Assembly (NCBI GenBank): GCA_024336345.1 | Contig: JANFOG010000001.1 | Coordinates: 4,960,001-5,024,000, forward strand | DNA from: Mariannaea sp. PMI_226 | Taxonomy: Eukaryota > Ascomycota > Sordariomycetes > Hypocreales > Nectriaceae | DNA length: 64,000 nucleotides | Reading direction: 5' to 3' | Part shown: one piece after another, positions 34,109-45,818 of the stretch | Position numbering within the stretch: the first letter of the stretch is position 1 | Layout of the letters: every line of letters starts with the position of its first letter | The notes under the pieces: model-generated | Seen by the model: the letters and a program-made list of their open reading frames with translations, nothing else | What the model was told of the DNA's origin: nothing | Databases searched by the model: none | Program-made: the position numbers and the translations under genes

Positions 34109-34668
34109 TCATAGATTTTTCTCATTTGATGTATTTGCTTGAGTGAGTAAACTATAAAAAGAAATAGGGTATTGTCGCACACCGAGGACTGAATGGGCTT
34201 GAGTCATGTACATCAGATGGTCACCCTGAAGTTCCAACTGCCAGGTAGCTCGAGTGAGTAAAATAACTTGTGACTTCAACTTATTCATGTCTGTCATCAA
34301 TTCCTCAGCCTCAGTTACATATCTTACACCTTCAGCTGAGACATGAAAAAAACCCATCCGCTGATACAGGTATCGCACCTTCTGAACATGCCTACTGTTT
34401 CTACACACTCTAGGATCTCGTAAACACAGAGAGATACCGCCCCGGCTCCCACCTCTGTTCGGGTTTATTTTAGATATTCTGCTGCTTGTATATCTAGACC
34501 CTGTAGCCGTTTATTTAATTCTGTACATATGAGACCTTCCGTAATGATGATATTATTTCTGCTGCAGAGAGCAGAAATTTGCTGATGATGAAACAATTGA
34601 GCTGATTTCTCTCTATTGATGTTACTGGAACGAAGTGTCGGGATTATGTCTGTAGCCCATAGTGTCAA
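34109..34668 (-). pseudogene. Coding-like remnant, possibly transposon-derived
   Basis: Two consecutive minus-strand frames (34465-34668 and 34109-34408), separated by stops, have protein-like helical texture: REKSAQLFHHQQISALCSRN, then NSRHVQKVRYLYQRMG and TEAEELMTDMNKLKSQVILL. The second half loosely resembles the coiled tail of pogo/Fot-type transposases. No DDE motifs or terminal repeats are seen, so this is a weak suggestion. It lies in AT-rich intergenic DNA, as expected for a decayed element. Confidence 0.22.
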
Positions 34669-35586
34669 CCTCCCCGGTTTCTCTCTATTTTATTTTTCCT
34701 CTCTGTTTACTGCTGTCCTTTGATATTTGTTTGTGTGTGCTTGTGTGCGTTAAACTGGCAGAAATGGTAATTATTTGCTCCCTCTATCATAAATGGCAAA
34801 ACCACCATCACAATATGGTAGTGGCTTTTAACGCTTGACGCCCAATGAAATACAAGGCACGATGCCCTGGCCGTTTACCCCTCAATCGCTACTTGGCCTC
34901 CATGTCTTTGCCTTTTTAGCTTACCTTTTTTTTTCGGGTTGGCAAGCTATTTACGACAATAACTGAGTATTTTGAAAAAAAAAAAAAAAAAAAAAAAAAT
35001 CGACGTATAAAGTGTGCTGATTCTCTTTGAAACTCAGAATGGTGAGATGGCAATAGAGACACGAGTTCGTTGCCAGCCACATTTAACCCTCCAAAAGACC
35101 ACGCGGACATGATGCAGTTGAACATTAGTTCCGTTTCCCTCGAATGTATTTTTTTTTGGGGCGATTTGCTAGATACGATTCTTGCAGCCCAATGGATTTC
35201 TTCTCTCCGGGCATCTATCAGTGCAGGCAAAATATATCTTTCGATCACCCACCGGGGCATGTTGTAGATATGGAGTATGAAAGTCCCAGCAATATGGAAA
35301 TTTGTGCTGAAAGTGAGCCTGTCAGTTGTGGCGCTCTCTTATTTGCACTTTATTCCCGTATCAGCTTTCAAGCTCGCCTGGCACCAACCTGCAGCATGAC
35401 CTACCGTTTCAGCTCGTCAGCCTGACCATTTCGCACAGCTGCGCAATACCCCAAGATCGAGCGCCACACTGCCCTTTAAAACGCCCAGCAAAGCATCCAT
35501 GGGGAAGTCAATAGATTCCTAAACATCTACTCTCTATTCTCCCTTTTCCATAGTCCCTGCTGAATTCCCTCCCTACCTACCTAACG
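34669..35586. other. Intergenic with poly-A run
   Basis: AT-rich non-coding DNA holding a 25-base poly-A run (34975-34999) and, from about 35500, the CT-rich leader of the methyltransferase fusion gene. Confidence 0.5.
34975..34999. repeat. 25-base poly-A run
   Basis: Uninterrupted A run in intergenic DNA. No retroposed gene or target-site duplication is visible around it. Confidence 0.9.
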
Positions 35587-38372
35587 ATGTTGCCTGTGAA
35601 TCCTGAGGAGGCCTTGCTAGAAGAGGATGAGGGTTTGGATGAAGATGCACGAACAGATGTGAGACAATTCTCCCCTTCATACCTCACTCGATGGCTGAGC
35701 GAGCTAATAATTCACCTTCTAGCTGCTATCTGTTACTAGTAGTGTTTATGATTACGAAGTATACCATGGCCGTACATATCATAGCTATGATGCTGGATGT
35801 AAGTCCATCTATTTGCTGTATAGCAGCCAGCGAGCTTTTACCGCCGCAAATCCTCTAATCTACTTGTCAATGGCAGCCTATCTTTGCCCCAACGACAAGC
35901 TAGAACAGGGCCGACTACATCTACAGCATCGTGCCTTGGGACGCCTTTTTGGTGATAGACTTCATCTCGCTCCACTTCAGACTGGCAAGACCTCGGGCAG
36001 AATATTAGACGTCGGGACGGGTACGGGGGAATGGGCCATTTGCATGGCTGATGCATACCCAAGTTGGCAAGTGATTGGTACAGACCTGTCACCGATACAA
36101 CCGCTTTTCGTTCCGCCAAATCTTGCTTTCTATATTGAGAATGCGTAAGTTCTATTCTCGCCTTTGCAGGGTTCGCCCGATTGTTGGGAAAAACTACCTA
36201 ATCACATCTCGAATCGTCAAGTCGTGAGCCCTGGGTATGCTCTGAGCCCTTCGACTACATCCATACGCGCGCGACTTTGCATGCTGGTTGCTGGGGTGAT
36301 TTCAAGCAAGAAGTCATCGAACAAGCTTTCAAGAATCTGCATCCTGGTGGGTGGCTTGAGAGCCAAGAGATGGGCTGTCTGGTACAATCGGATGATGGCA
36401 CATTACCTCTTGACGGCCCATTGTCACGCTGGATCGCAGATGTTAATTCCGCCAGTGCCAAGATCGGAAGACCTCGCGATGTGGCGGACCGCATGGCACA
36501 GTGGTACTCAGAGGTTGGCTTCGTAGACGTTGAGCAAAAACTGTTCAAAATCCCAGTCAACAGTTGGCTCCAAGGGACGGGCCTTGAGAACATTGGCCGC
36601 TTGTGGGGGTTGAACCTTCATGAAGCAGTTGAACCCCTTTCCGTACGATTGTTTGATGTGGCACTTGATCGCGACGCAACTGCAACTGAGGTGAAAGAAC
36701 TCGATTTATGCTTAGCCAATTATCGATATATAGCTGACCCTTGTCCTTTGCTTAGGAAATGCTCGTTGATGTGAGGAAAGAGTTGGAAAATCCTTTTGTC
36801 CACGCCTACACCGCATTTTATGTCGTGTATGGACGCAAGCCTTTTCCTGGGGAAGCGACTGCAGCAGCCAAGTCAGCTTCTGTGCAACCATTGACGCCAG
36901 TGCCTGACCTCTATAGGTCGCTTTCGTCTGATGGGTTATTAGGACAAGCTTCTGACGATGCCGATGATACGGATGAGACTGAGAGTATCGAGAGTGATTA
37001 TCCAGAGGTTACCTGGTTCTCCAAACAGCGACAAGAATTGGTTGATAGGATCATGCGTGCTTTGTGTACTTACCTCGATTCAAAGCTCACAACTGGGACG
37101 ACAACCACGGAAGTGATCACTGAGACGGGGGAGCCGTCGAACACGAACACTCAGGAGTGTACGGCGCTCTCGACTTTGAGAACTGGCAGTGGAAATCATA
37201 ACTCAAGCAGCAGTGAAAATACCACCGGACTGAAGAGATCCAAGCCTGATGACGATGGAAACAAGGATGACGATGACGATGACGAAGGTGACGGTAGTAG
37301 ATGGCCAAAGAAACAGCGCATGGCTCTTCCGGATGCGAGTGGGCTGGAAGATCAGAGAAAGTTTGCCTGTCCTTACTTCAAGAGAAACCGAAGAAAATAC
37401 AGTAGGTGGACGACGTGTCCCGGGCCAGGTTGGGATGAAGTTCGTCGAGTCAAGTAAGTTCAATGTTCGCAACAAGATATAAGAAATAGTTTTTTTCTTT
37501 CTAATGCTGGGTTTCAGAGACCATTTGTATAGACGACACAGGTTGCCTCTTCAGTGTCCCAGGTGTTGGGAGGTCTTTACCACAAATGGTTCGCTCACGA
37601 GTCATCTTCAACAAGACCCTCCTTGCCTCACGCAGTCCAACCAGAGTATTCTTGAAGGATTCACACCAGACCAGGAGAAGAAACTGCGAAGTAGGAAACG
37701 AGCTCCGGCGGGAACGGATGAAGCCGACAGATGGAGGGAAATATACAGGATTTTGTTTCCTGATGACGACTTTACTAATATGCCAAGCCCATGTGAGTTT
37801 TTATCCCATACGAAGTCCTAGCTTACCTCTGATGCTCCATCTAACCCCCCTGGACCAAAATAGACTACGAGGATAACAACAGTGAGGACACCCCTCAACA
37901 GCCAGGAGGAGAAATTGGGGATTATGCCATTTTCCTTCGGCGGGAACTCCCTCCACTGGTGCGCCGGGAAGTGGAACAAATGGTCCAAACCGAGTTCCCT
38001 GACGTCGAGCAACGGCTCCGTCCCCGGATTGAACGGATGGTCATCAGTCTCCAGGCGCGGCTTTTGTCCCTTTATCAGGAATCAGCGACAGCCGTCGGGG
38101 CAGCGTCCGATCAAGGCGGTCAATTGCGGCAAATCGAAGCCAGCCAGGACCATTCTGTGCAGGAGAGCGTAGATGCCCAAGATCGTTCTCCTACCCCTGT
38201 GACGGTATCCGATGAACAAAGCGGCTTGGATCGGGCGTGGACCCAAGCGCTATCTCCCACAGATTTTTTTGCAGACTTTGACTTTGACTTTGTCGAAAAT
38301 ATTGATATCGACAAACTGCTTGATCCTAGTGTTGTTGACACTGAGCGCGGGCATCTGGAACTAGAATTTTGA
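35587..38372 (+). CDS. SAM methyltransferase fused to fungal CxxC/H zinc-finger module
   Basis: Predicted 788 residues from join(35587..35658, 35723..35798, 35877..36144, 36222..36690, 36756..37453, 37518..37792, 37864..38372); six introns of 64-78 nt, nearly all with CTAAT/CTGAC branch sites. Residues 25-324 are a UMTA/LaeA-like methyltransferase: SVTSSVYDYEVYHGRTYHSY, motif I ILDVGTGTGEWA (92-103), GTDLSPIQ, FDYIHTRATL, NLHPGGWLESQEMG, and the usual family end AFYVVYGRKP. Instead of stopping, the frame runs on through an acidic, Asp/Ser-rich linker with a KKQR basic patch (possible nuclear signal). It then enters the fungal module CPYFKRN-(x)-CPGPGW-(x)-KDHLYRRH-(x)-CPRC-(x)-H-(x)-C: Cys500, Cys516, His530, His535, then Cys541, Cys544, His557, Cys564. 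That is followed by an SRKR segment, an alpha-helical region and an acidic tail. Normally the two parts are separate proteins. Nuclear action is inferred. Confidence 0.82.
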
Positions 38373-40071
38373 TATTGACACTTGTGGCACATATTTATTG
38401 GTGGTGGATGGTTGAATATACCAGAGTAATGATGATTTTTAACTTACAAGTAAGTCTGTTGAGTCTTTCAAAATTTATTGCTCATTCATATATTCACCCT
38501 GGGTCCAACCTACAGTACAGAGTGTTCTTGCGATCATGGCCTGATCTTGCAGTCGTTTACTCGCCTTATCAGTATCTTCACTCGCTGCTTTGGTTCAACC
38601 CACCTAGACTCACGTCAGCAACAATGGTGCTGTTTTGACAGGATGCGAAATGAACTCTGTAAGAGTACTGAACATCCCTAGCTTATTGTGTAACGTGATT
38701 GAGGATGAGGGTGGAGATGGTGTAATGGTGCTAGCATTGACGTGGCTCAGTGGCGTTGCTATGATCCTACACATGCTATAAATATTTACATGCATATAGA
38801 TACCTAGAAAAGGAGAGAGGGGGAAAGCCCTTTGAGATAGTATATAGATGAAAGAGCTCCTAAAGTTGGTTCTAATTACAAGGTTCCAGTTGTGGAATCT
38901 GAGAGGGAACTCATTAATTACCAGATAATTATATTAACCAATCGGTCAGTTCTGATTTTTGCCTTACAAGTACTGTTCATGCAACATCTCCGTATGACAT
39001 TTCATCCCAAGTCACGTTCGGTTGATTCGTTCCGTCATAACCCCCATCCCCGTTTTCTAATTGACAGTTCATCCCAGTCACTTGTGTAACCCAAAGAAAG
39101 GTTCTTCAGGTACACAGGGACGAAAGCTGCCATAGAAATACCTGATACGGGCTTACAACTCAAGGGCAGAAACGGTTAACCAACCACCGGCGATTTTGTC
39201 GAGAACTAGGGATGGCGGCTATTGCTGGATACTTTCTAAATTAGGGGTTACTGGTCTGGCGGTGTCTAGAGCTCGATTTTTGCCATTTGCACGAGGGCCT
39301 TCATCCAAACAGAATCTGTACCTTATAAATTGTTTCAAAAAGTGAATTGGCGGGTACCTGAGTGTAAAAAGCAGGGAGCCGCTGGTCTTACGAATCGGAT
39401 TTGCCCCTGATAGTGAGTAGTACACGACAAACAAGTATGACCATGTTGCATCTTAACTTAACGCATGAAAATTGATAAAGATTTAATAACAGACAAACCG
39501 TCTCTGGCCCAGCGCCGCCAACCATCAAAGTCAATGATCAACAGGAAAAAAAAGAACTACCTCGGTGAAATGAAAAGCTCCACAGGTGAAGGGGAAAGAG
39601 AAGAAAGAAAGATAAAACAAACAATCTGATAATCCCATAACTCCGAAGTGGCCCTGCTAATCCAGATATGCACCCCGAACCCCAATCCCAAATTTGCCCG
39701 AGCTATGATAGCCACATAGCAAAAACGTCATAAAGTGCTCCACCAATGTCTGATGTTACTCCGCTTCCCTCCACCCCTTGCCGTCCCCAACCACGAAACC
39801 CAAAAGTGAGGCTGTCAACGTAGTTGACAAGGGTAGCTTAGCCCCTAAATTACTCCGATACACAGTCCTTGCATGCTACTCCGGGGAGGTAGCATGACTC
39901 CATCGTTTGGTCGAAAAGTACGAGAATGGTGATAAAAACCGGGACGCCAGGAGCGAATAAACGTAAAAAGAAAATAAAGAAATCAAGTCGAGGGTCTCGC
40001 GAGAAAGAAATGTCTAGAATTCATAGGTCGGAAACCGGGTATCTGTGGGTAAGGATGATGTAAGACACAAC
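38373..40071. other. Convergent intergenic region
   Basis: Between two converging stops. It holds 3' UTRs; short frames on both strands lack motifs and splice support. Nothing else is seen. Confidence 0.45.
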
Positions 40072-40775
40072 CTATTGTGGGAGGAGGTTCTTGGATTCTT
40101 CGTCGCTAAGGAGGATCTCGTGGACGGGGTCTCGGCGGTTCTCCAAGGGAACGTAGTCGCAATCGACGTAGGAGGGAAGAAAGATTTCTGACAATAGGTC
40201 TTGATTAGCCAAGAGTAGTCAGATGGGGTCTGTAAGGGGAGAAACACGTACCTGGGTTCCATGCGAAGCCTTGGCTGGATGAAAGATAGGAGATCTGTGA
40301 GTTGGTAGGGTCAGTTACCAGCTAAAAGAGAGAGAGAGAAAAGAATATTGGATCTCATGTGAAGGAGAGTACATATGAGTCTGTAGACAGGAGCTCGAGG
40401 GACACATACCAGACGAGGAGGACCATCCGGGTCGCCAATGTTAATGACGGTGCATTCTTCCTTGGAGAAGGCGGAGCCTACGTGGCGGGTGAGTAAGATA
40501 CACACATTTGAGACCTGATAACGAGGCTGATCCCGGAAGAGGAACCATAGAATCCAAAAAGGAGGGAAAAAAAAAATACTGGGAGACTTGGGGTTGAACA
40601 TACTCAAGAGGCTTGGCCGACGGGCATGTAGTGCCTTGTTAGTCTTGCGAGCAGATGGTGGCGAGGATGAAGGTGAGCTGGAGTAGCTGTTGGCCGAAGA
40701 GTCGCTGCCTGTAGGAGACTGGTGGTACGAGCGAGCCACAGAGGGGCCGGCGGGAATGGCAATAGAGGAGGACAT
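40072..40775 (-). CDS. Small conserved-looking protein of unknown function
   Basis: Predicted 141 residues from complement(40072..40187, 40252..40321, 40410..40477, 40604..40775); introns of 64, 88 and 126 nt join in phase, which is strong evidence that the gene is real. The N-terminal 58 residues are Ser-rich and disordered (SSANSYSSSPSSSPPSARK). The C-terminal part is ordered: FSKEECTVINIGDPDGPPRL, DPTNSQISYLSSSQGFAWNP, then EIFLPSYVDCDYVPLENRRD and a Glu/Leu-rich end. No signal peptide, membrane segment or catalytic motif is seen. I recognise no named family. Confidence 0.72.
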
Positions 40776-41601
40776 GGTGAATTACTGGGCCACGTTTTGA
40801 AGAGGTAGGACGATGCGATTCAAATATGAGTTGTTGATCACCGGAACGGGAGAACGGCGAAGGGGGGTTTAGACCAGACGACAGACGAAGACGCAGAGGG
40901 CAACCAGGTCAGGCGGGGCGAAACTCTAACAGAATGACGCAGCACCAGAGAGACGGAGACTGTGATGTGACCTTGGAAAGCCGAGGAGATGATGGAGAGG
41001 GTGAGGAGAGAGAGAAGAAAGAAAGGAAAAAAGGGATCAAGGCAAAAAACCTGGGATGTGAGGGTGATTTTTCGGATGGGAGTCAAAAAAAAGAAGGAGA
41101 GAATGACAGCCGACTTTGCTTTGCTCGGATGGTTTGGAGATGCAAGTGACTGGTGACTTGTCATGGGCCAGTGAATCATTGCCGCATCATTCCGCGAGTG
41201 GGCAAGTGCTGGACGCCGCAAAGGTCCCCTTCCCGCGCTTTTTCACTCTCATCTCATACTGTAGGTACTGTGCAGGAATATCGTATGTACGGTACCAGCT
41301 GGGTGTGCATCGTGCCTCGTACCTCGTACTTTGTCCTTCTTGCAACCTTGCATACAAGCTTGCATACCAGGTACCTCTAGTAGGCAGGTAAGGTAGGTAA
41401 CTATTCTACATGTGTTGAGACGCCGCTTGGCTGCCACTCCCCGCTGATAAGCCACATTGCATGAGACGACAAGCCAAGAAATGCCGGTCCCGACCCGGGG
41501 TCCCAGACCAACCAGTCGGCTGCTCAAGGACGGTGAAAAGCCGCTTTGAACAGGACTATCAACAGTCTCAATTGCCATGAGAAGGGGGGAGTGGACGAGC
41601 C

Positions 41602-41632
<31 letters not shown>

Positions 41633-42873
41633 CAGAGACACGGGGGGGGAAAGGGGGGAGGGGTCCAACTACAACTCCTGGGCTGGCTTGCCTGTCTCAT
41701 GTCTTGGCCAATCTTTTCAACTAAAGGTGACACAAAAAACGCAATGCATCAAGGGTACTGAGCACAGATTGCTGAGTACCGGTTGACATCAAGAATGCCT
41801 ATCCCCAACAAGCGGATTGCGACAAATCGTGGCTCAACTACTGTATATCAAACCATTATGTACTGTGTTGCAACATGACATGAGTAGGAAAAGGCGACAG
41901 GGCTGGACACCGTCACCGAAAGCGCGGGGCAGTGGCTTGCTTGGGGGCCGGCTTTCGGGCCAGGGTTGTAGTCATGACCATCGAGATGGTCAGGGATCGC
42001 AAGAGAAAAGGCAGAGTAAGAGAGCTGGGCTGTGAGAAATACAATAGCCGACTCCAAGGCTTCTCTCCTGATATGCAAACTATGATAAACCATCAAATAT
42101 AAAGGGCGGCGTAAGCTGCCAAAGGCAATACTCAAGAGGCCTCTCTTTTCCCATTCCCTCAAGATGTCGATAGGCTGAATCGCTGGCTCTCCAACCAAAT
42201 ATGACGTCCCAGCCTCGACCTACTTCGACCCCGTGCCGTTCCGTTCACGGTCGCTGTTTTGAACGTCAAGTGTTGGCTAGACCGCAGGGTGCATTGTGGA
42301 GGCTCCAGTGGGGCTCTTTCGGTCCTGTGGAGGTAAATCCCCCCGTCATCGGCCAATCCTAAGTTATGCCTATTGCCCATGTCAACCGATGAGGAGCCTC
42401 AGGGGATCTCTTTTGGGGGTTACCTTCGGTGGCGGCTGAGCGGAATTGGACGGCTTCATAGCTGAGCTCGGCCCTCTGGTCATATGTGGGGTCTCTGGCC
42501 AACCACAGAGGACTTTCAAGCATGGTCCCTCCTCCACCAGCAACGGTCGACTCCAAAGCTCTCCAAAGGCGCTTCAGGTTATCACGTGATTTAATCACGT
42601 GAAGAGGAACACACCAAAACCAATGCAGATGACTAAGCTCGCTGACTGGCGGCGAAAGGTTGACCATAGCTCCGTTCGTGTCGTCGTACTCGTTGACGCC
42701 TGGTCTGGCCTGTCTCCAAGTCGAAGCTTCACTCACCCCCCAAAAAAGACAACAACACCCAACATCGCCTCCTTCACGATTGACCACATCACCACTTCCC
42801 GTCAACCCCGAAGTAACCCTGCCGAATTCAAACGATCCCAGAGTCAGCATATCAACCTTGGAAGATAGCGAAG
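40776..42873. other. Divergent intergenic region
   Basis: Promoters of the small unknown gene (minus) and rpt3 (plus). It includes an AG repeat at 41602-41628 next to G-runs. Frames at 41.2-41.8 and 42.4-42.9 kb follow these skews and have no motifs. Confidence 0.5.
41602..41628. repeat. AG dinucleotide repeat
   Basis: About 13 AG units in the intergenic region, followed within 20 bases by G-rich sequence. Confidence 0.9.
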
Positions 42874-44349
42874 ATGGGCGACATTGCTGTCGAGAACGCG
42901 GCAAACGCCTTCCCACACAAGAAGGCTGCGCCATCGGCTATCCCTACCATTGAAAACTTCGAGGGCGTAACGACCGATGGCAGCGACGAATATGCGACTC
43001 TTAAGAAGCTTCAGAGACAGCTAGAGTAAAGAATCCTGATGCAGATGGGGGGAAAGGGAGTTTGCACTTGATCCGAATCCACTAACCACATGACACAGAT
43101 ATATCCAGTTGCAAGAAGAGTACATCAAGGATGAGCAAAGGTTCGTCGGCCCCTCACTATGATTTCACATTTTTGTGCAACTTGATTCTAACATCTTCTC
43201 CAGGAGTTTGAAGCGTGAGCTGGTGCGAGCTCAAGAAGAGATTAAGCGAATCCAGAGTGTACCTTTGGTGATCGGCCAGTTTATGGAGGCTATTGATCAA
43301 AAGTATGAAAACTCCAGCTCTAAACCCTCTGTAGTACGCACACATTCTGACAAGCTATTCCTTTTTCCCCACTGTATAGTACTGGTATTGTTCAGTCCAG
43401 CACCGGATCCAACTATGTCGTCCGAATCCTGTCCACTCTCGACCGCGAGAAGCTCAAGGCCTCTTCGTCCGTCGCCCTCCACCGACACTCCAATGCGCTC
43501 GTCGATATCCTACCACCCGAGGCCGATTCCTCCATCGCCATGCTTGGCGCAGATGAGAAGCCCGATGTGACATACGCCGATGTTGGTGGTCTTGACATGC
43601 AGAAGCAAGAAATTCGTGAGGCCGTAGAACTACCCTTGACACACTTTGATCTCTACAAGCAGATCGGTATCGATCCACCCCGCGGCGTGCTGCTGTACGG
43701 TCCTCCCGGTACCGGAAAGACAATGCTGGTCAAGGCTGTGGCCAACTCGACCACTGCCAGCTTTATTCGTGTTGTAGGTTCCGAGTTTGTCCAGAAGTAT
43801 CTCGGTGAGGGTCCCCGCATGGTCCGAGACGTCTTCCGCATGGCCAGAGAAAACTCCCCTGCCATCATCTTCATTGATGAGATTGATGCGATTGCTACCA
43901 AGCGATTCGATGCTCAGACTGGTGCCGATCGTGAGGTTCAGCGTATTCTTCTCGAACTCCTCAACCAGATGGACGGTTTCGATCAAACCTCCAACGTCAA
44001 GGTCATCATGGCCACTAACCGAGCCGACACACTCGATCCCGCTCTGCTGCGACCTGGCCGTCTGGACCGAAAGATTGAATTCCCTTCGCTGCGTGACCGC
44101 CGCGAGCGTCGTCTCATCTTCACCACCATTGCCAGCAAGATGAGTCTCGCCCCAGAGGTTGATCTCGACTCCCTTATCGTCCGAAACGACCCCTTGTCTG
44201 GTGCAATTATCGCTGCCATCATGCAAGAAGCCGGTCTGCGTGCCGTCCGCAAGAACCGTTACAATATCATTCAGAGCGATCTCGAGGACGCCTACTCGAG
44301 CCAGGTCAAGGGTACCAGCGACGAGAACAAGTTCGATTTTTACAAATAA
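42874..44349 (+). CDS. rpt3: 26S proteasome regulatory subunit Rpt3 (AAA ATPase)
   Basis: Predicted 420 residues from join(42874..43025, 43099..43140, 43204..43302, 43380..44349); introns 73, 63 and 77 nt, two with CTAAC branch sites. Rpt3 is one of six AAA+ ATPases in the base of the 19S particle that unfold substrates and open the 20S gate. Seen: an N-terminal coiled coil (about 45-85, [16 protein letters not shown]), the OB segment with [12 protein letters not shown], then the AAA domain: Walker A GPPGTGKT at 205-212, pore-loop region [12 protein letters not shown], Walker B IIFIDE with Asp264-Glu265, sensor ATNRAD, and [14 protein letters not shown]. The C-terminus DFYK is the HbYX-type tail that docks in the 20S alpha ring. 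The N-terminal start MGDIAVEN and full set of exons give a normal-length protein. Confidence 0.97.
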
Positions 44350-45818
44350 ATCCAAAAAAACGAGAAAAAAAAAGGGAGGACAACAGCAACACGTTCTTTG
44401 TACCTTACAATTGTCGACACTGGGCCTCTTCAAGCTTTTTTCACGACAACGTTATGTTTCTTGTCCGCTGTACAACCTTAATACTAGCAGGCGACGTCAG
44501 AGTTCCACACTCCGGGGAGAAAATTCTACACAAAGTAGGGTCGAAGGAGGAAAGGAAATATTGAAGGCAAATGGTTAGGGAGAGAGAGAGGGGGGGGGGG
44601 GGGGGGGCGGGTTGGAGCGAAGGGGCGCGGTTCATGGTCATTGTAACAAGTATGGATAGGTAGCAGGCGCGGAAAGGAAAGGAGAATATGCCAGAACAAG
44701 AACTCTGTTGTTCGCTAGAATAGAATCGACAGGCGTTTTGTGCTTTCCAGTTGGCGTTTCTGTGGTGACCTGATGGGATGTCCTTGGTAATAATGGTTCT
44801 GATGAATGAGCTCACTGTAAATGAATCGAACAAAGGTTGTTACGGCTCCGCTGTAAGTTGATAGGAGTTCGGAGCTAGTTGGGCCTTTTAACCTGTGAAA
44901 AAAAGTGCCAACTAAGTTACGCCTCCGTCACATTTTGAACACAACACCTAGGAGCATGCATATATTTTAGAAGTCATTTCAATATTGATATCCACCGTCT
45001 ATAAGAGCCTATTCATTTCCCCCAAACCACACTCACTCAGAGAGCCGTCATCGAAAGAAGAAGAATAAGAAAAAAAGAGCTTGTCCTTCCTTTCTCTTCT
45101 TGATAGTAATTGGCCAGCTCTCCCCACCAAATCTGTCGTGACAAGGGCAATTCATTCCCGTATGTCCTGTGTATGACCTGAGAGAAATCAAGAAAGGAGG
45201 GATAAAATCCCCGTTCCTATAAAACTCCGTTCTGCCCTTTTTCCCCTCCCACAATTTTATTTTCCGACTCCATGTACCGTCTATTTTGATATCCCAAGAA
45301 TGCTTCGCCGTAAAGAAAACCAGGAAAAGAAAACGAAAACGAGTAGCTTGAGTAGGACATGTGAGCCTAACTCATCAACCCCGAAAAGGGGTATGGAATA
45401 AAAAGAACGTAAAAAGAAGAAAAAACTCCCCCAACTCCTCAAGGCTATCAAGTACAAAGCTCGAATCTAACTCTTTATGAGTGATTTGAGCTTCAGGGTA
45501 TCGATCCTCGTCAATAGATTTTGCGACTACCACCCATGCCTAATTAAATGAGTGGTAGTGATAATAATAGTAGTAATAGTTGTTTTAGTAGCACTTCGGA
45601 TTATGTCGGTGAATCTCTCCCTGACTTATTTGCTGTAAGCCAAAAAGGAAAAAAGACACAAAGATGCGCACACACGCCGAGGGTGTTCCAATAGTGGCGG
45701 AGTGCGACAGGGTGCGCGTCCCTGATACATCTGAATTAAGCACACCGATGGTTTTTTTTTTTTGGGTTGGGTGGATGCTGACCAAAACCACCAAAAAAAA
45801 AAGAGTGTGTCGGGTTCC
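44350..45818. other. Convergent intergenic region with poly-G
   Basis: 3' flanks of rpt3 (plus) and the Lst7-like gene (minus). It contains an 18-G run preceded by AG repeats (44581-44607). No coding frame is supported. Confidence 0.5.
44590..44607. repeat. 18-base poly-G run
   Basis: Uninterrupted G run about 240 bases past the rpt3 stop. It could form a G-quadruplex in DNA or in a long rpt3 3' UTR. Confidence 0.9.

Noticed and set aside
43630..44433. 267-codon antisense frame under rpt3.
   Set aside because: Shadow of the highly conserved AAA domain on the other strand; typical of codon-biased genes.
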